Shown: piece after piece, positions 1 to 8,640 of the stretch | How the letters are laid out: the number at the start of each line of letters is the position of its first letter | How positions within the stretch are numbered: the stretch's first letter is position 1 | From: Strigops habroptila | Taxonomy: Eukaryota; Chordata; Aves; Psittaciformes; Psittacidae | DNA: 64,000 nt | Assembly: GCF_004027225.2 (NCBI RefSeq) | Contig: NW_022651111.1 | Span: forward strand, 124,001-188,000 | Direction: 5' to 3' | Position numbers and translations under genes: made by a program | The notes under the pieces: model-generated | Databases searched by the model: none | Told to the model about the DNA's origin: nothing | Seen by the model: only the letters and a program-made list of their open reading frames with translations

Positions 1-345
1 GCGCAGCCCGGCCCCATCGCGCTGCTCCGCTGAACACTGACCCTCGATCACCGCCACCAGCCCCGGTTTCCTCCTGCTCCATTGGCTCTGCCCCCGACCG
101 CCCACCAATGGGAAGCCCGGACGGGTCCTGACGTCACCGGTTGCCGGGCAGATCCCATTTGCCGAGGTCGGGAAAGCGAAAGCGAAAGGGAAAGAGGCGG
201 CGGTGTTCCCCCCTTCCCGGTGTTCCCCCCTTCCCCTTGTCCCCCATTCCCGGTGCCCCACATTCAAAATATCCCTCATTCCCAGTGTCGCCCATTCCCT
301 CTCATCCCGCTCCCGGTGCCCCTTGTTCCCAGTGTCCCTCATGCC
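1..345 (-). promoter_or_regulatory. Promoter and first codons of a second, divergent MHC class I gene
   Basis: Read on the minus strand, this is an almost base-perfect copy of the promoter at 2790-3031. It has the ISRE-like run of GAAA repeats (171-194), the X1-like CCGGTTGCCGGG (137-148), the CRE/X2 palindrome TGACGTCA (129-136) and two CCAAT boxes (105-109, and 81-85 read as ATTGG). It ends at an ATG (17 down to 15) followed by GGG CCG GGC TGC, the opening of a class I signal peptide; the rest is outside the window. Over about 215 bases I find one clear difference from the other copy (a T/G change in the 5' UTR) before they diverge just after the start codon. Bases 200-345 are a C-rich degenerate repeat of the form TTCCCCCCTTCCCGGTG. 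Confidence 0.8.
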
Positions 346-359
346 ACGTTTAACTACGA

Positions 360-829
360 GTAGAGTAAGTGTCTCACTAAGAGTAAGTGTTTGAGAGTAG
401 AGTAAGTAAAGTAAGTGTCTGTGTAAGGGGAATAGAACAAAGGGTGTCAGCCTTGGTTTTGTGTGGGAGACGATGGAAACTATTTGATTATTGCCAAAGA
501 GAAGTCACTGCTTGGCTGGAGAAGAAAGAGTTGAAGAAGCAGCAAAGTGCATTGTGCAATCAAGCAGAGCAACCCGGGTGGCCAGAAGCAGGAGAACAGA
601 AAGATAAGGAGCTGGTTCTTTTGGGACTGTTTGTGAAACGACGAAGAATGTTGAAGAAACAAAACTGTAAACCAGGAAGTAAACATGATGTGATAAAATA
701 GCTTGGTAGAAGAGTTAGAGCAACAGGCTAAAGATAGCTTTGCTGGAATGGTATAAAAGCTAGAGCAATAGGCAATAAAGTGATTCGCTGCATGAAGATG
801 CTCTGAGCCCTTGCCTTTCATACGCCACA
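360..829 (+). mobile_element. Endogenous retrovirus LTR (5' LTR)
   Basis: The sequence has the hallmarks of a retroviral LTR just upstream of a primer-binding site: a TATA box (TATAAA, 752-757), a polyadenylation signal (AATAAA, 774-779) some 20 bases later, and a terminal CA at 828-829. The left limit is uncertain because no clear target-site duplication was found; the class I promoter-derived repeats end near 355. No matching 3' LTR is visible in the window, so the element is truncated. Confidence 0.6.
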
Positions 830-831
830 AA

Positions 832-849
832 TGGCGCCTGAACTGGGAC
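832..849 (+). other. Retroviral primer-binding site, tRNA-Lys-like
   Basis: TGGCGCCTGAACTGGGAC lies two bases after the LTR end. From memory it differs at two positions from the tRNA-Lys3 type site TGGCGCCCGAACAGGGAC. Its position between an LTR and a gag-like region makes the assignment reasonable; the exact tRNA is inferred. Confidence 0.65.
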
Positions 850-879
850 CTTAAAGAGACTGCAATGACTGTACCAGTG

Positions 880-1375
880 GTGTAGCTCAGCCGAATGATG
901 GAGCTGAAAGGAAGCTCGAGAGATGGAGCTGAAAGGAAGCTCAAGAGACAGAGCTCAAAGGAAGCTCGGGAGACGGAGCTGAAAGGAAGCTCGAGGTGCA
1001 CCATAATTGCCATTCTGCAGGACAGAACGTAAAGACAAAGCTGAACTGAAGCTCAAGAGATGGAGCTGAAAGGAAGCTCGAGAGATGCAGCTGAAAGGAA
1101 GCTTTAGAGATGGAGCTGAAAGGAAGCTCGAGAGATGCAGCTGAAAGGAAGCTTTAGAGATGGAGCTGAAAGGAAGCTTGAGAGATGGAGCTGAAAGGAA
1201 GCTCGAGGTGCACCATAATTGCCATTCTGCAGGACAGAACGTAAAGACAAAGCTGAACTGAAGCTCAAGAGATGGAGCTGAAAGGAAGCTCGAGAGATGC
1301 AGCTGAAAGGAAGCTTTAGAGATGGAGCTGAAAGGAAGCTTGAGAGATGGAGCTGAAAGGAAGCTCGAGGTGCAC
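880..1375 (+). repeat. 25-bp tandem repeat in the provirus leader
   Basis: Units of about 25 bases of the form GATGGAGCTGAAAGGAAGCT plus CGAGA or TTTAGA repeat through the untranslated leader. Two longer segments containing GTGCACCATAATTGCCATTC (about 990-1060 and 1205-1270) show that a higher-order block of roughly 220 bases was itself duplicated. No coding potential was seen. Confidence 0.75.
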
Positions 1376-1473
1376 CATGATTACCATTCTGCAGGATAGA
1401 AGGTAAGTGGCTGAGAACCTGATGAGGAAGACCATCACAGTTATCCTGATATCAGCAGCTCAGTCTGGAAGTA

Positions 1474-2770
1474 ATGCACCGTCTGCTTGAAGCTCAGCAT
1501 CGGCCCGTATCGGGTCTGCAACTTGTGACTTTGTTGGAATGGATCCATGATAAAGTGCCCGACATTCCAGCTGGCGGCACTTTCCAAATCCCCGCTTGGC
1601 AAATTGTTGGTAAACGGCTGCATGATGCTGCTTCAAACGGGGACCCCACAGCAGGGAAGCATTTGGCAACCTGGTGGCAGATCATGGCCACTCTTTGCCA
1701 GGTACAGGCCAGCGCTGCCGCTGATGCCGTCACGTCTAAGGAAGCTACTGATGGTCGTGAGGGGGTAAAACCTCCTGAAGCCTCATCACCAGCTGCCCCC
1801 CCCCGCACCCTCTTCTGTCTCCCCATCTGCGCCTCCTTTGTTGTCACAGTCCTCACCGCTGACCACGACGATCCTCATGGTGCAAGCGCCTCTATTGGAA
1901 ACGGCTGAGTTGGGTGATGACCCTGATAACCCTGATGATCCTGACGACCCTACGGACCCCTTGGTCCTGGTTTTGTAGATCTGGAGAAGGAGCCGGGCTT
2001 GTTTCCTCCCCCTGCTGAGTTACAGACATTTACAGGGAAGCAGTGGTGGGGTCCGGAGGACCCATGGCAGGACTGCAGGCAAGAAGCTCTTGAGCGAGGG
2101 GCCATGGGGGTAGCGGTGGCGTGCCCGGTTGTCTGTGGGCCACCCCAGGCTCCCGAATGGCAACCGTTGCCTTATCAGGCTGTTAAAGAGTTGTGTACGG
2201 TTGTTCGGGAAAGAGGAATTCATAGTACATTTGCCGTGTCCCTTCTTGAAGCGACAGCAGAATCTGATGTATTTACACCTCATGACTGGAAATCATTGCT
2301 TCCTATGGTGCTCACCCCAATTCATGATGTGGATGTCCGACTTTCGCGAGCAGTGTGTGGTGACCTCGATAGACAATCTTAATCGGGCACTTGCTATTTC
2401 CTCTGAGCAATTAGCTGGGGAGAATAATTATGCAGCTCCCATTGCACAAGCTGGGTATCCGAGGGAGGCTTATTTACAGATTAATTAGGCTGCACTTAAA
2501 GCAGTCCGGAAAATACCTGAGTCCGGACACGCCTCTAGTGAACTTTTGCCAAGGTTTTGCAGGGTCCGAAGGAGCCGTATCCTGTCTTTGTCGATCTCCT
2601 TCAAAATGTTTTACAACGACAGGTTGAGCATGAGGAGGCTCGAGAGTTATTACTAAAGCAATTAGCATATGATAATGCCAACGACGACTGCAAGCGAGCG
2701 TTACAGCCTCTTCGCAGTATAACCCTGCCTTGGCAGATATGGTTCGAGCGTGTCAGAATACAGGAACCAC
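1474..2770 (+). pseudogene. Decayed betaretrovirus-like gag (matrix to capsid)
   Basis: Gag-like protein is readable in pieces across several frames: 1474-1908, about 1999-2382, about 2330-2488 and 2557-2770. The last piece carries the capsid major homology region (QGPKEPYPVFVDLLQ, from 2560) followed by a stretch typical of the capsid C-terminal domain of betaretrovirus-like elements. Stops and frame changes separate the pieces, so no intact Gag can be made. No protease, polymerase or envelope follows; the sequence passes directly into G-rich repeats ahead of the class I promoter. The element sits between two inverted class I promoters. Confidence 0.75.
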
Positions 2771-2774
2771 AGGA

Positions 2775-2848
2775 CAGGGAAGGGGGGAACATCGGGAAGG
2801 GGGGAACACCGGGAAGGGGGGAACACCGGGAAGGGGGGAACACCGCCG
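2775..2848 (+). repeat. Short GGGGGGAACACCGGGAA repeat next to the promoter
   Basis: Four to five copies of a roughly 17-base unit lie between the gag remnant and the ISRE. The same repeat, inverted, adjoins the minus-strand promoter copy at about 195-245. It therefore belongs to the duplicated promoter block rather than to the provirus. Confidence 0.7.
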
Positions 2849-2850
2849 CC

Positions 2851-2965
2851 TCTTTCCCTTTCGCTTTCGCTTTCCCGACCTCGGCAAATGGGATCTGCCC
2901 GGCAACCGGTGACGTCAGGACCCGTCCGGGCTTCCCATTGGTGGGCGGTCGGGGGCAGAGCCAAT
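2851..2965 (+). promoter_or_regulatory. MHC class I promoter: ISRE, X1, X2/CRE, Y and CCAAT elements
   Basis: Elements in order: an ISRE written as TTTCCCTTTCGCTTTCGCTTT (2853-2873, IRF sites in reverse), an X1-like RFX site CCCGGCAACCGG (2898-2909), a perfect CRE/X2 palindrome TGACGTCA (2910-2917), an ATTGG Y-like box (2937-2941) and a CCAAT (2961-2965). This is the arrangement known to bind RFX, CREB/ATF and NF-Y with NLRC5/CIITA in vertebrate class I promoters. The start codon lies about 65 bases further on. Regulation by interferon and NLRC5 is inferred from the elements. Confidence 0.85.
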
Positions 2966-3028
2966 GGAGCAGGAGGAAACCGGGGCTGGTGGCGGGGATC
3001 GAGGGTCAGTGTTCAGCGGAGCAGCGCG

Positions 3029-5667
3029 ATGGGGCCGTGGGGCTCCTGCTCCTGCTGCACCTCGGTGGGGCGGCGAGAGGTGAGCGCGGGCGGAGGGACC
3101 CGGGGCCCCCCTGGGCCGCTTTCCCGGACCCCGGTGCCCCATTCCCCGTGTCCCAGGACACCCTCCGTGACCCCCTGGGCATTGGGACCCCCCCTGGACG
3201 CCTTTTGTTCCCCCTCTGTGGGTACCGTGGTGCCTCCTCAGACCCTCCCTCGCCCAGATTCCCCTTCCCGGGCAGCAGGAACCCCTCGGAACACTCCCTG
3301 GGACCCCCTTGGATCCCCTTTTCCAGGCACCAGCACCCCCAGAGCCCTCCCCGGGATCTGCTTTAATGACACCCCCGGTCCCGCTCCCCATGAATCCCGG
3401 GTCTCCCAGCCCCTGACCGCCCTTTCCCTGGCACCAGGCCCCCCTGGATTCCCCTTCCATGGGAACAGGGACCCCCCCACCAGTCACATTCCCCCTGTCA
3501 CCCCGCTCTGGACCCCGGGGCAGCCTCACCCCTGTGTCCCCTCGTCACCCTCTGTGTCCCCACAGTGCTCCATTCCCTGCGGTACTTCGATGTCGCTGTG
3601 TCAGAGCCCAGCCCGGGGGTTCCCCAGTACCAGGAGGTGGGATATGTGGACGGGAACCCCTTTGTGCGCTACGACAGCGAGAGTCAGCGGGTGGAGCCCC
3701 AGACCCACTGGATTGAGGCCAACGTGGATCAGGAATACTGGGATAGAGAAACCCAGATCGCACGGAGCAATCAGCAGATCAACTCCAGGAACCTGGACAC
3801 GCTGCGGGATCGCTACAACCAGAGCAGGGGTGAGTGTGGGGCTGGGATGGCACTTCATGAGGCTGGGATGGGGCTCCATGGGGCTGGGATGGGACTCCAA
3901 GAGGTTGGAAGGGGCTGCGTGGGGCTGGGATGGGGCTGCGTGGGGCTAGGATGGGGCTTTGTGGGGCTAGGATGGGCTCTCTGGGACTGGGATAAGGATT
4001 CATGCAGCTGGGATGGGCTCTATGGGACTGGGATAGTGATTCATGAGGCTGGGATGGGGCTCCATGGGGCTGGGATGGGACTCCAAGAGGTTGGAATGGG
4101 ATGCATGGGGCTGGGATGGGCTGCGTGGGGCTAGGATGGGGCTCCATGGGGCTGGGATGGGCTCTATGGGACTGGTATAGGAATTCAGTGGGCTGGGGTG
4201 GGCTCCATGGGGCTAAGATGGGCTCCGTGGGGCTGGGATGAGGCTCTGTGGGGTGGAATGGGCTCCGGGGGGCTGGGTTGTGCTCCATGGGGCTGGAATG
4301 TGCTCCATGGGGCAGCCCCTCAGCCCCATCTCGCTGGTGCTGGTCCAGGGGGTCACACTCTGCAGTGGATGTGCGGCTGTGACCTCCTGGATGACGGGAG
4401 CACCAGGGGGTACGATCAGGATGCCTACGACGGGAAGGACTTCATCGCCTTCGACATGGCCACCATGACGTTCATCGCGGCGGACGCGGCGGCGCAGATC
4501 ACCAAGAGGAAGTGGGAACACGACGGGGCTGAAGCTGAGCACAGGAAGAACTACCTGCAGAACATCTGCGTGGAGTGGCTGAAGAAATACGTGCGCTACG
4601 GGCAGGCCGTGCTGGAGAGGAGAGGTGAGGGCGAGACGAGGACACCGGGGCCGGGGCGCGTGGTCTGATCCCTCACCACTATCCCATCCCCAGAGCCCCC
4701 CATGGTCCGAGTGTCAGGAAAGGAGGAGGAGGACGGGATCCTGACCTTGACCTGCCGCGCTCACGGCTTCTACCCGCGGCCCATCAGCCTCAGCTGGCTG
4801 AAGGACGGCGAGATCCGGGACCAGGACACCCTGTGGGGCAGCATCGCACCCAACAGTGATGGCACCTACTACACGTGGGCCTCCATCGAGGCCAACCCCA
4901 GGGACAAGGACAGGTTCCGGTGCCAGGTGGAACACGCCAGCCTCCTCCAACCCGGCCTCTACGCCTGGGGTGAGCCCGGGGGGCTTTGGGGCCGGTGGAG
5001 CACATGGTGGGGTTCGATCCCCTTCCACCTCCTCATCCTCCTGTTCTTCCTCCAGAGCCGCAGTCTGACCACTCCACCACCGTGGTGGTGGTGGCTGTTG
5101 CCGTGGTCATGATCATGATCGCCATCGTCACCGGGCTGATCTTCTGGAAGTACAAACTGGGTAAGGACCCGTGTCCGGCGAGGCAGAGGGGTGCGGGAGG
5201 AAGGCAGGGCAGGAGCTGCTGCTCTGGGGAGCCCCAACCAGCCCCATGGTGGATGCTCATGTCTCTTTCTCTCTGCAGAGAAGAACAAGGGGAAGGATGG
5301 CTACTACATAGCCTCAGGTGAGGACCGGCAGCAGATCCAGCACTGTGGTGGTCCCGTGGCTCCGGTTTCCCAATCCCTCATCCCCCCGTAGTAGGGACAT
5401 ATGGAAAAGGAGGTGTCTCTGGAGGTGTCTCTGCTGGTGTCCCCTCACGGCTCTTTCTCTTGCAGGCACGGACATGGGTTCTGCCAGCTCACCACCAGGT
5501 ATGAGGTGGGACCAGTGGGCATCGATGGGGTGGCCCCAGCTCCTCCATGGAGCCTCCATGGGCTGCAGGAGGACAGCGAGACTCCCCGAGAGCAGCGGGC
5601 TGGGGACAGGGATATAGCCCCGGGTGACGTGTCTCTTCCTTTCATCCCTGCAGAGACTTGCGCTTAA
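3029..5667 (+). CDS. MHC class I heavy chain, 8 exons; signal peptide frame is disrupted
   Basis: Exons: 1 (3029-about 3080), 2 alpha1 (3566-3829), 3 alpha2 (4349-4624), 4 alpha3 (4694-4969), 5 transmembrane (5056-5160), 6 (5279-5317), 7 (5466-5498), 8 (5654-5667, TAA). All introns are GT-AG with phase 1. Alpha1 opens [10 protein letters not shown] and ends RYNQSRG, with an N-glycosylation site. Peptide-terminus residues by human numbering are all kept: Y7, Y59, T143, K146, W147, Y159 and Y171, with Arg at 84 as in other birds. The domain cysteines are present, plus an extra Cys in WMCGCDLL. Exon 5 encodes a hydrophobic span then WKYK. This is a classical, presenting type of molecule. Oddity: the leucine-rich leader is in the +1 frame relative to the only nearby ATG, so as written exon 1 does not join to alpha1 with a working signal peptide. 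A one-base sequence error, an allele or a pseudogene are all possible. Confidence 0.88.
3835..4315 (+). repeat. Class I intron 2 minisatellite
   Basis: Degenerate units built on GGGCTGGGATGGGGCTCCAT, about 20 bases long and in places grouped into longer repeats, fill most of intron 2 between alpha1 and alpha2. G-rich on the coding strand. Confidence 0.8.
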
Positions 5668-6535
5668 CTCCTGCACACTCTTGAGCACGTAGCAGGTGAT
5701 CCTTGAATACCGACCAGCAGTCTTGGGCCCCCCTGCCCTCTAGGACTGTATCCCATGAAACCTTACTAAGGAGGTTCCTGAAGAGGCCAAAAGTCTGCTT
5801 TCTTGAAGTCCAGGGCAGTGAGCTTGCTGCATGCCCTTCTCACCGTCCTGAGGATCTCAAACTCAACCATCTCGTGATCACTAGAGCCAAGGCTGCCCTG
5901 GAGCGTTACATTTCCAACCAGTCCCTCCCTGTTGGTGAGCACAAGGTCCAGCATGGCACCTCTCCTCGTCGGCTCCTCTACTGCTTGAAAGAGGAAGTTG
6001 TCTTCCACACAATTGAGGAACCTCCTGGATTGCTTGTGCCGGGCCGTACCGTCCCTCCAACAGATGTCAGGATGGTTGAAGTCCCCCATGAGGACCAGGG
6101 CCTGCGAGCGTGAGGCTGCTCCTATCTGTCTGTAGAGCGCTTCATCCACAGAGTCCTCTCGATCAGGCGGCCTGTAACAGATCCCCACTGTAATGTCCCC
6201 TGTTGCTGTTTTCCCTTTGATCCTGACCCACAAACACTCTGTTACCTCATCACCCATCCCCAGACAGAGTTCCATACTCTCTAGCCTATCACTGACATAG
6301 ATAGCAACGCCCCCTCCCCGTCTGCCTGGCCTGTCTTTTCTAAACAGCCTGTAACCTTCCATTCCAACACTCCAGTCATAGGAGCCATCCCACCATGTTT
6401 CTGCGATACCAATGACATCATATTCCCGTACCCTTGCACACATCTCTAATTCCTCTTGCTTGTTCCCCATACTACGGGCGTTTGGATAGAGGCACCTTAG
6501 CCGAGCTCCAAATGCAGCCGACTCAATGGCTGGGG
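5668..6535 (-). mobile_element. CR1 LINE fragment: ORF2 endonuclease domain
   Basis: The minus strand encodes a CR1 ORF2 N-terminal segment. LRCLYPNARSMGNKQEELE begins near 6510. The endonuclease motifs AETWWDGS, RRGGGVAIYV, GICYRPPD, LMGDFNHPDI and SSDHEMVEF follow in order. The frame stops near 5766, and degenerate CR1 sequence continues to the class I stop codon, so the terminal exon and 3' UTR of the class I gene run straight into CR1. Both CR1 ends are missing. Confidence 0.88.
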
Positions 6536-6539
6536 CAGC

Positions 6540-7310
6540 TGGAACATGCATCTGTGTGGTGCAACAAACACACATTGTGCATAAGGCAGAATGGATATTA
6601 ACCACAGACCTTTATAACAGTAAAATATGTAATTATAGACACATGAATATAAACCTAGATTATTAAAGCCTGTTAAGTACGCTGTATGAATATATATTGA
6701 TATTATTAATAGCTGTATATGCAACAGTATATAGACAGCTAGATCCACAGAGTGTGCAGGCATATGGATGTATTATGACAAATTGCGTGCGTAATACACA
6801 GCATTTATCATAAACCCCCCCTTTAAAACAATAAAAGCTTTAAAAATACAGATTTTAAAGCCATATTCAATTAGTAAATTCTGATGATATGGGGTGTGGT
6901 GTGTATTCTAGCAAATATAGTGTGTGTGCATAAAAAAATATAGTAAACGCTGCTAAATGCGTGCTATGACAGTGGAATTACCCAATTTAAACCGATATGG
7001 ACCTACAGCTATGTAGAGAGCTCTATGTGCATCTGTGTGTCTGTGTGTGTCTGTTAGAACAAATAGACTTTGTGTCTCATTAAAGCTGGCATTTGTATTG
7101 ATAAAACCTATTATATGGATTGATAAATATAAAGCTAACCTTTAACAATCAATGCTGCTAAATGTGGTTTATGAAAATAGAGTTTTAAAATGTTTTTCAA
7201 TAGCCACGTTTTTTTAATGTTGGCACATAAGTGAGTGCGTTAAAATAAATCAATTCCCTTTTATATATTATACAGATAGACCTAATGAGCAGGCGCACAC
7301 ACGCTGAGCA
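6540..7310. other. AT-rich stretch, no gene recognised
   Basis: Strikingly AT-rich compared with everything around it. A polyadenylation-type AATAAA occurs at 6830-6835, the nearest candidate for ending the class I transcript. No coding region or recognisable repeat was seen. It may be the untranslated remainder of the retroviral element whose env piece follows. Confidence 0.5.
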
Positions 7311-7315
7311 AGAGC

Positions 7316-7655
7316 GTGATCGTGTCTGTGTTCTTTAAACACGGGCGCGAGGATTTCCATGGGATGTGTTGCACGAACCTAAGCGACCGCTCGGAATCGA
7401 TTCATAAGAGCATCCAGAAATTGAAAGATTTAAACAAAGACTTGCAGCTAAATCGGGGGTGGGACGCTTTTGATCTGTCTTCACGGCTCGGGGAGGTTGG
7501 ACCGTGGGTCAAAGATATCGCAGGGTTTATTTTAATAGCTCTAATTGCCGTGTTAATGATTGCCTTACGTCTTCCTTGTCTTTTTTCTTGTGTTCAACGA
7601 TCAATCGAACGAAGTATGAATCAGGATATGGTCACCCAGTTATACGCGAACCTTG
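7316..7655 (+). pseudogene. Retroviral envelope transmembrane-subunit remnant
   Basis: An open stretch encodes an envelope-like transmembrane subunit C-terminus: a CC-containing motif after a polar segment (HGMCCTNLSDRSE), a helical ectodomain stem, a hydrophobic span (IAGFILIALIAVLMIALRL) and a short basic tail. The surface subunit, fusion peptide and flanking LTR are absent, and the frame runs into CR1 sequence at about 7660. It is unclear whether it belonged to the provirus at 360-2770. Described only as a broken genomic remnant. Confidence 0.55.
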
Positions 7656-7659
7656 CCTT

Positions 7660-8041
7660 GAGAACGTTGGGGCTGGAGAAGAGAAGCTGCGTGGAGACCT
7701 CAGAGCAGCTTCCAGTGGCTGAAGGGGGCTACAAGGATGCTGGAGAGGGACCTTCATCAGGGACTGGAGTGATAGGACAAGGGGTGATGGGTTCAAACTG
7801 GAACAGGGGAAGTTCAGGTTGGAGATAAGGAAGAAGCTCTTCCCTGTGAGGGTGGTGGGACACTGGAATGGGTTGCCCAAGGAACTTGGGAATGCTCCAT
7901 CCCTGGTGGTGTTCAAGGCCAGATTGGACAGAGTCTTGGGTGACATGGTTTAGCGCGAGGTGTCCCTGCCCATGGCAGGGGGGTTGGAACTGGATGACCT
8001 TAAGGTCCTTTCCAACCCAACCCATTCCATGATTCTATGAT
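7660..8041 (+). mobile_element. CR1 LINE 3' end
   Basis: Typical CR1 3' region: the GAGCAGCTTCCAGTG block, AAGAAGCTCTTCCCTGTGAGGG, TGGGTTGCCCAAGGAACTTGG, and a terminus of short direct repeats of the form ATTCTATGATGATCA. Nearly the same sequence recurs at 18430-18805. It separates the env remnant from the 3' end of TAP1. Confidence 0.9.
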
Positions 8042-8063
8042 GATCATGACAGCACATATCTGA

Positions 8064-8640
8064 GAACATCACCAGGAGCAGGTAGACCCGGCTTTATTGC
8101 AAACTGCTGCTCCCCAGCGCTGGTGGCGCCCGGATGCCCCTGTCCATGGACATGAGGACACAGGGCATGGGGATGTGGGGACATCGGGACACATGGCGGT
8201 GTCCCCAGCCCGGCCACTGTGTGCCTGGCACAGCTTCCATGGCCCCTGCTCACAGCCCCCAGTGTCCCCATCGTGGTGGTCCCATCCCTTGGTGTCCCCA
8301 TCCCACCACTTCAAATCCGCATCCAGTGTCCCCATCCCATCTCCCAGTGTCCCATCGTGGTTTGTGGTCTCCCCATCCCACCCCTCGGTGTCCCCATCCC
8401 TGCTCCTCGTGTCCCCGTCCATGTTCTGAGTGTCCCCATCCCTGTCCCCACTGTCCCCATCCCATTTCCCAGTGTCCACACCATGGTTTGTGGTGGTCCC
8501 CATCCCATCTCTCAGTGTCCCCATCCCCTGGTGCCCCCATCCTGGCATTTGGTGTCCCCATCTCATCTCTTCATGTCCCCATCCATGTTCTCAGTGTCCC
8601 CATCCCTGCTTCCAGTGTCCCCATCCCATCTCTCTGTGTC
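8064..8640 (-). repeat. Inverted repeat arm A: TAP1 3' end
   Basis: Read on the minus strand, this matches the TAP2 3' UTR at 25930-26440 with clear colinearity. Shared elements include GCGGATTTGAAGTGGTGGG, CAGGGGCCATGGAAGCTGTG, GCGCTGGGGAGCA, the AATAAA signal, and GGGTCTA followed by CTCCTGGTGATGTTC. The two arms therefore derive from one sequence although they terminate different genes. Confidence 0.85.
8093..8098 (-). terminator. TAP1 polyadenylation signal (AATAAA)
   Basis: AATAAA on the minus strand, about 465 bases past the TAP1 stop, within GCAGTTTGCAATAAAGCC. The equivalent position in the TAP2 3' UTR homologue also carries AATAAA. Confidence 0.75.
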
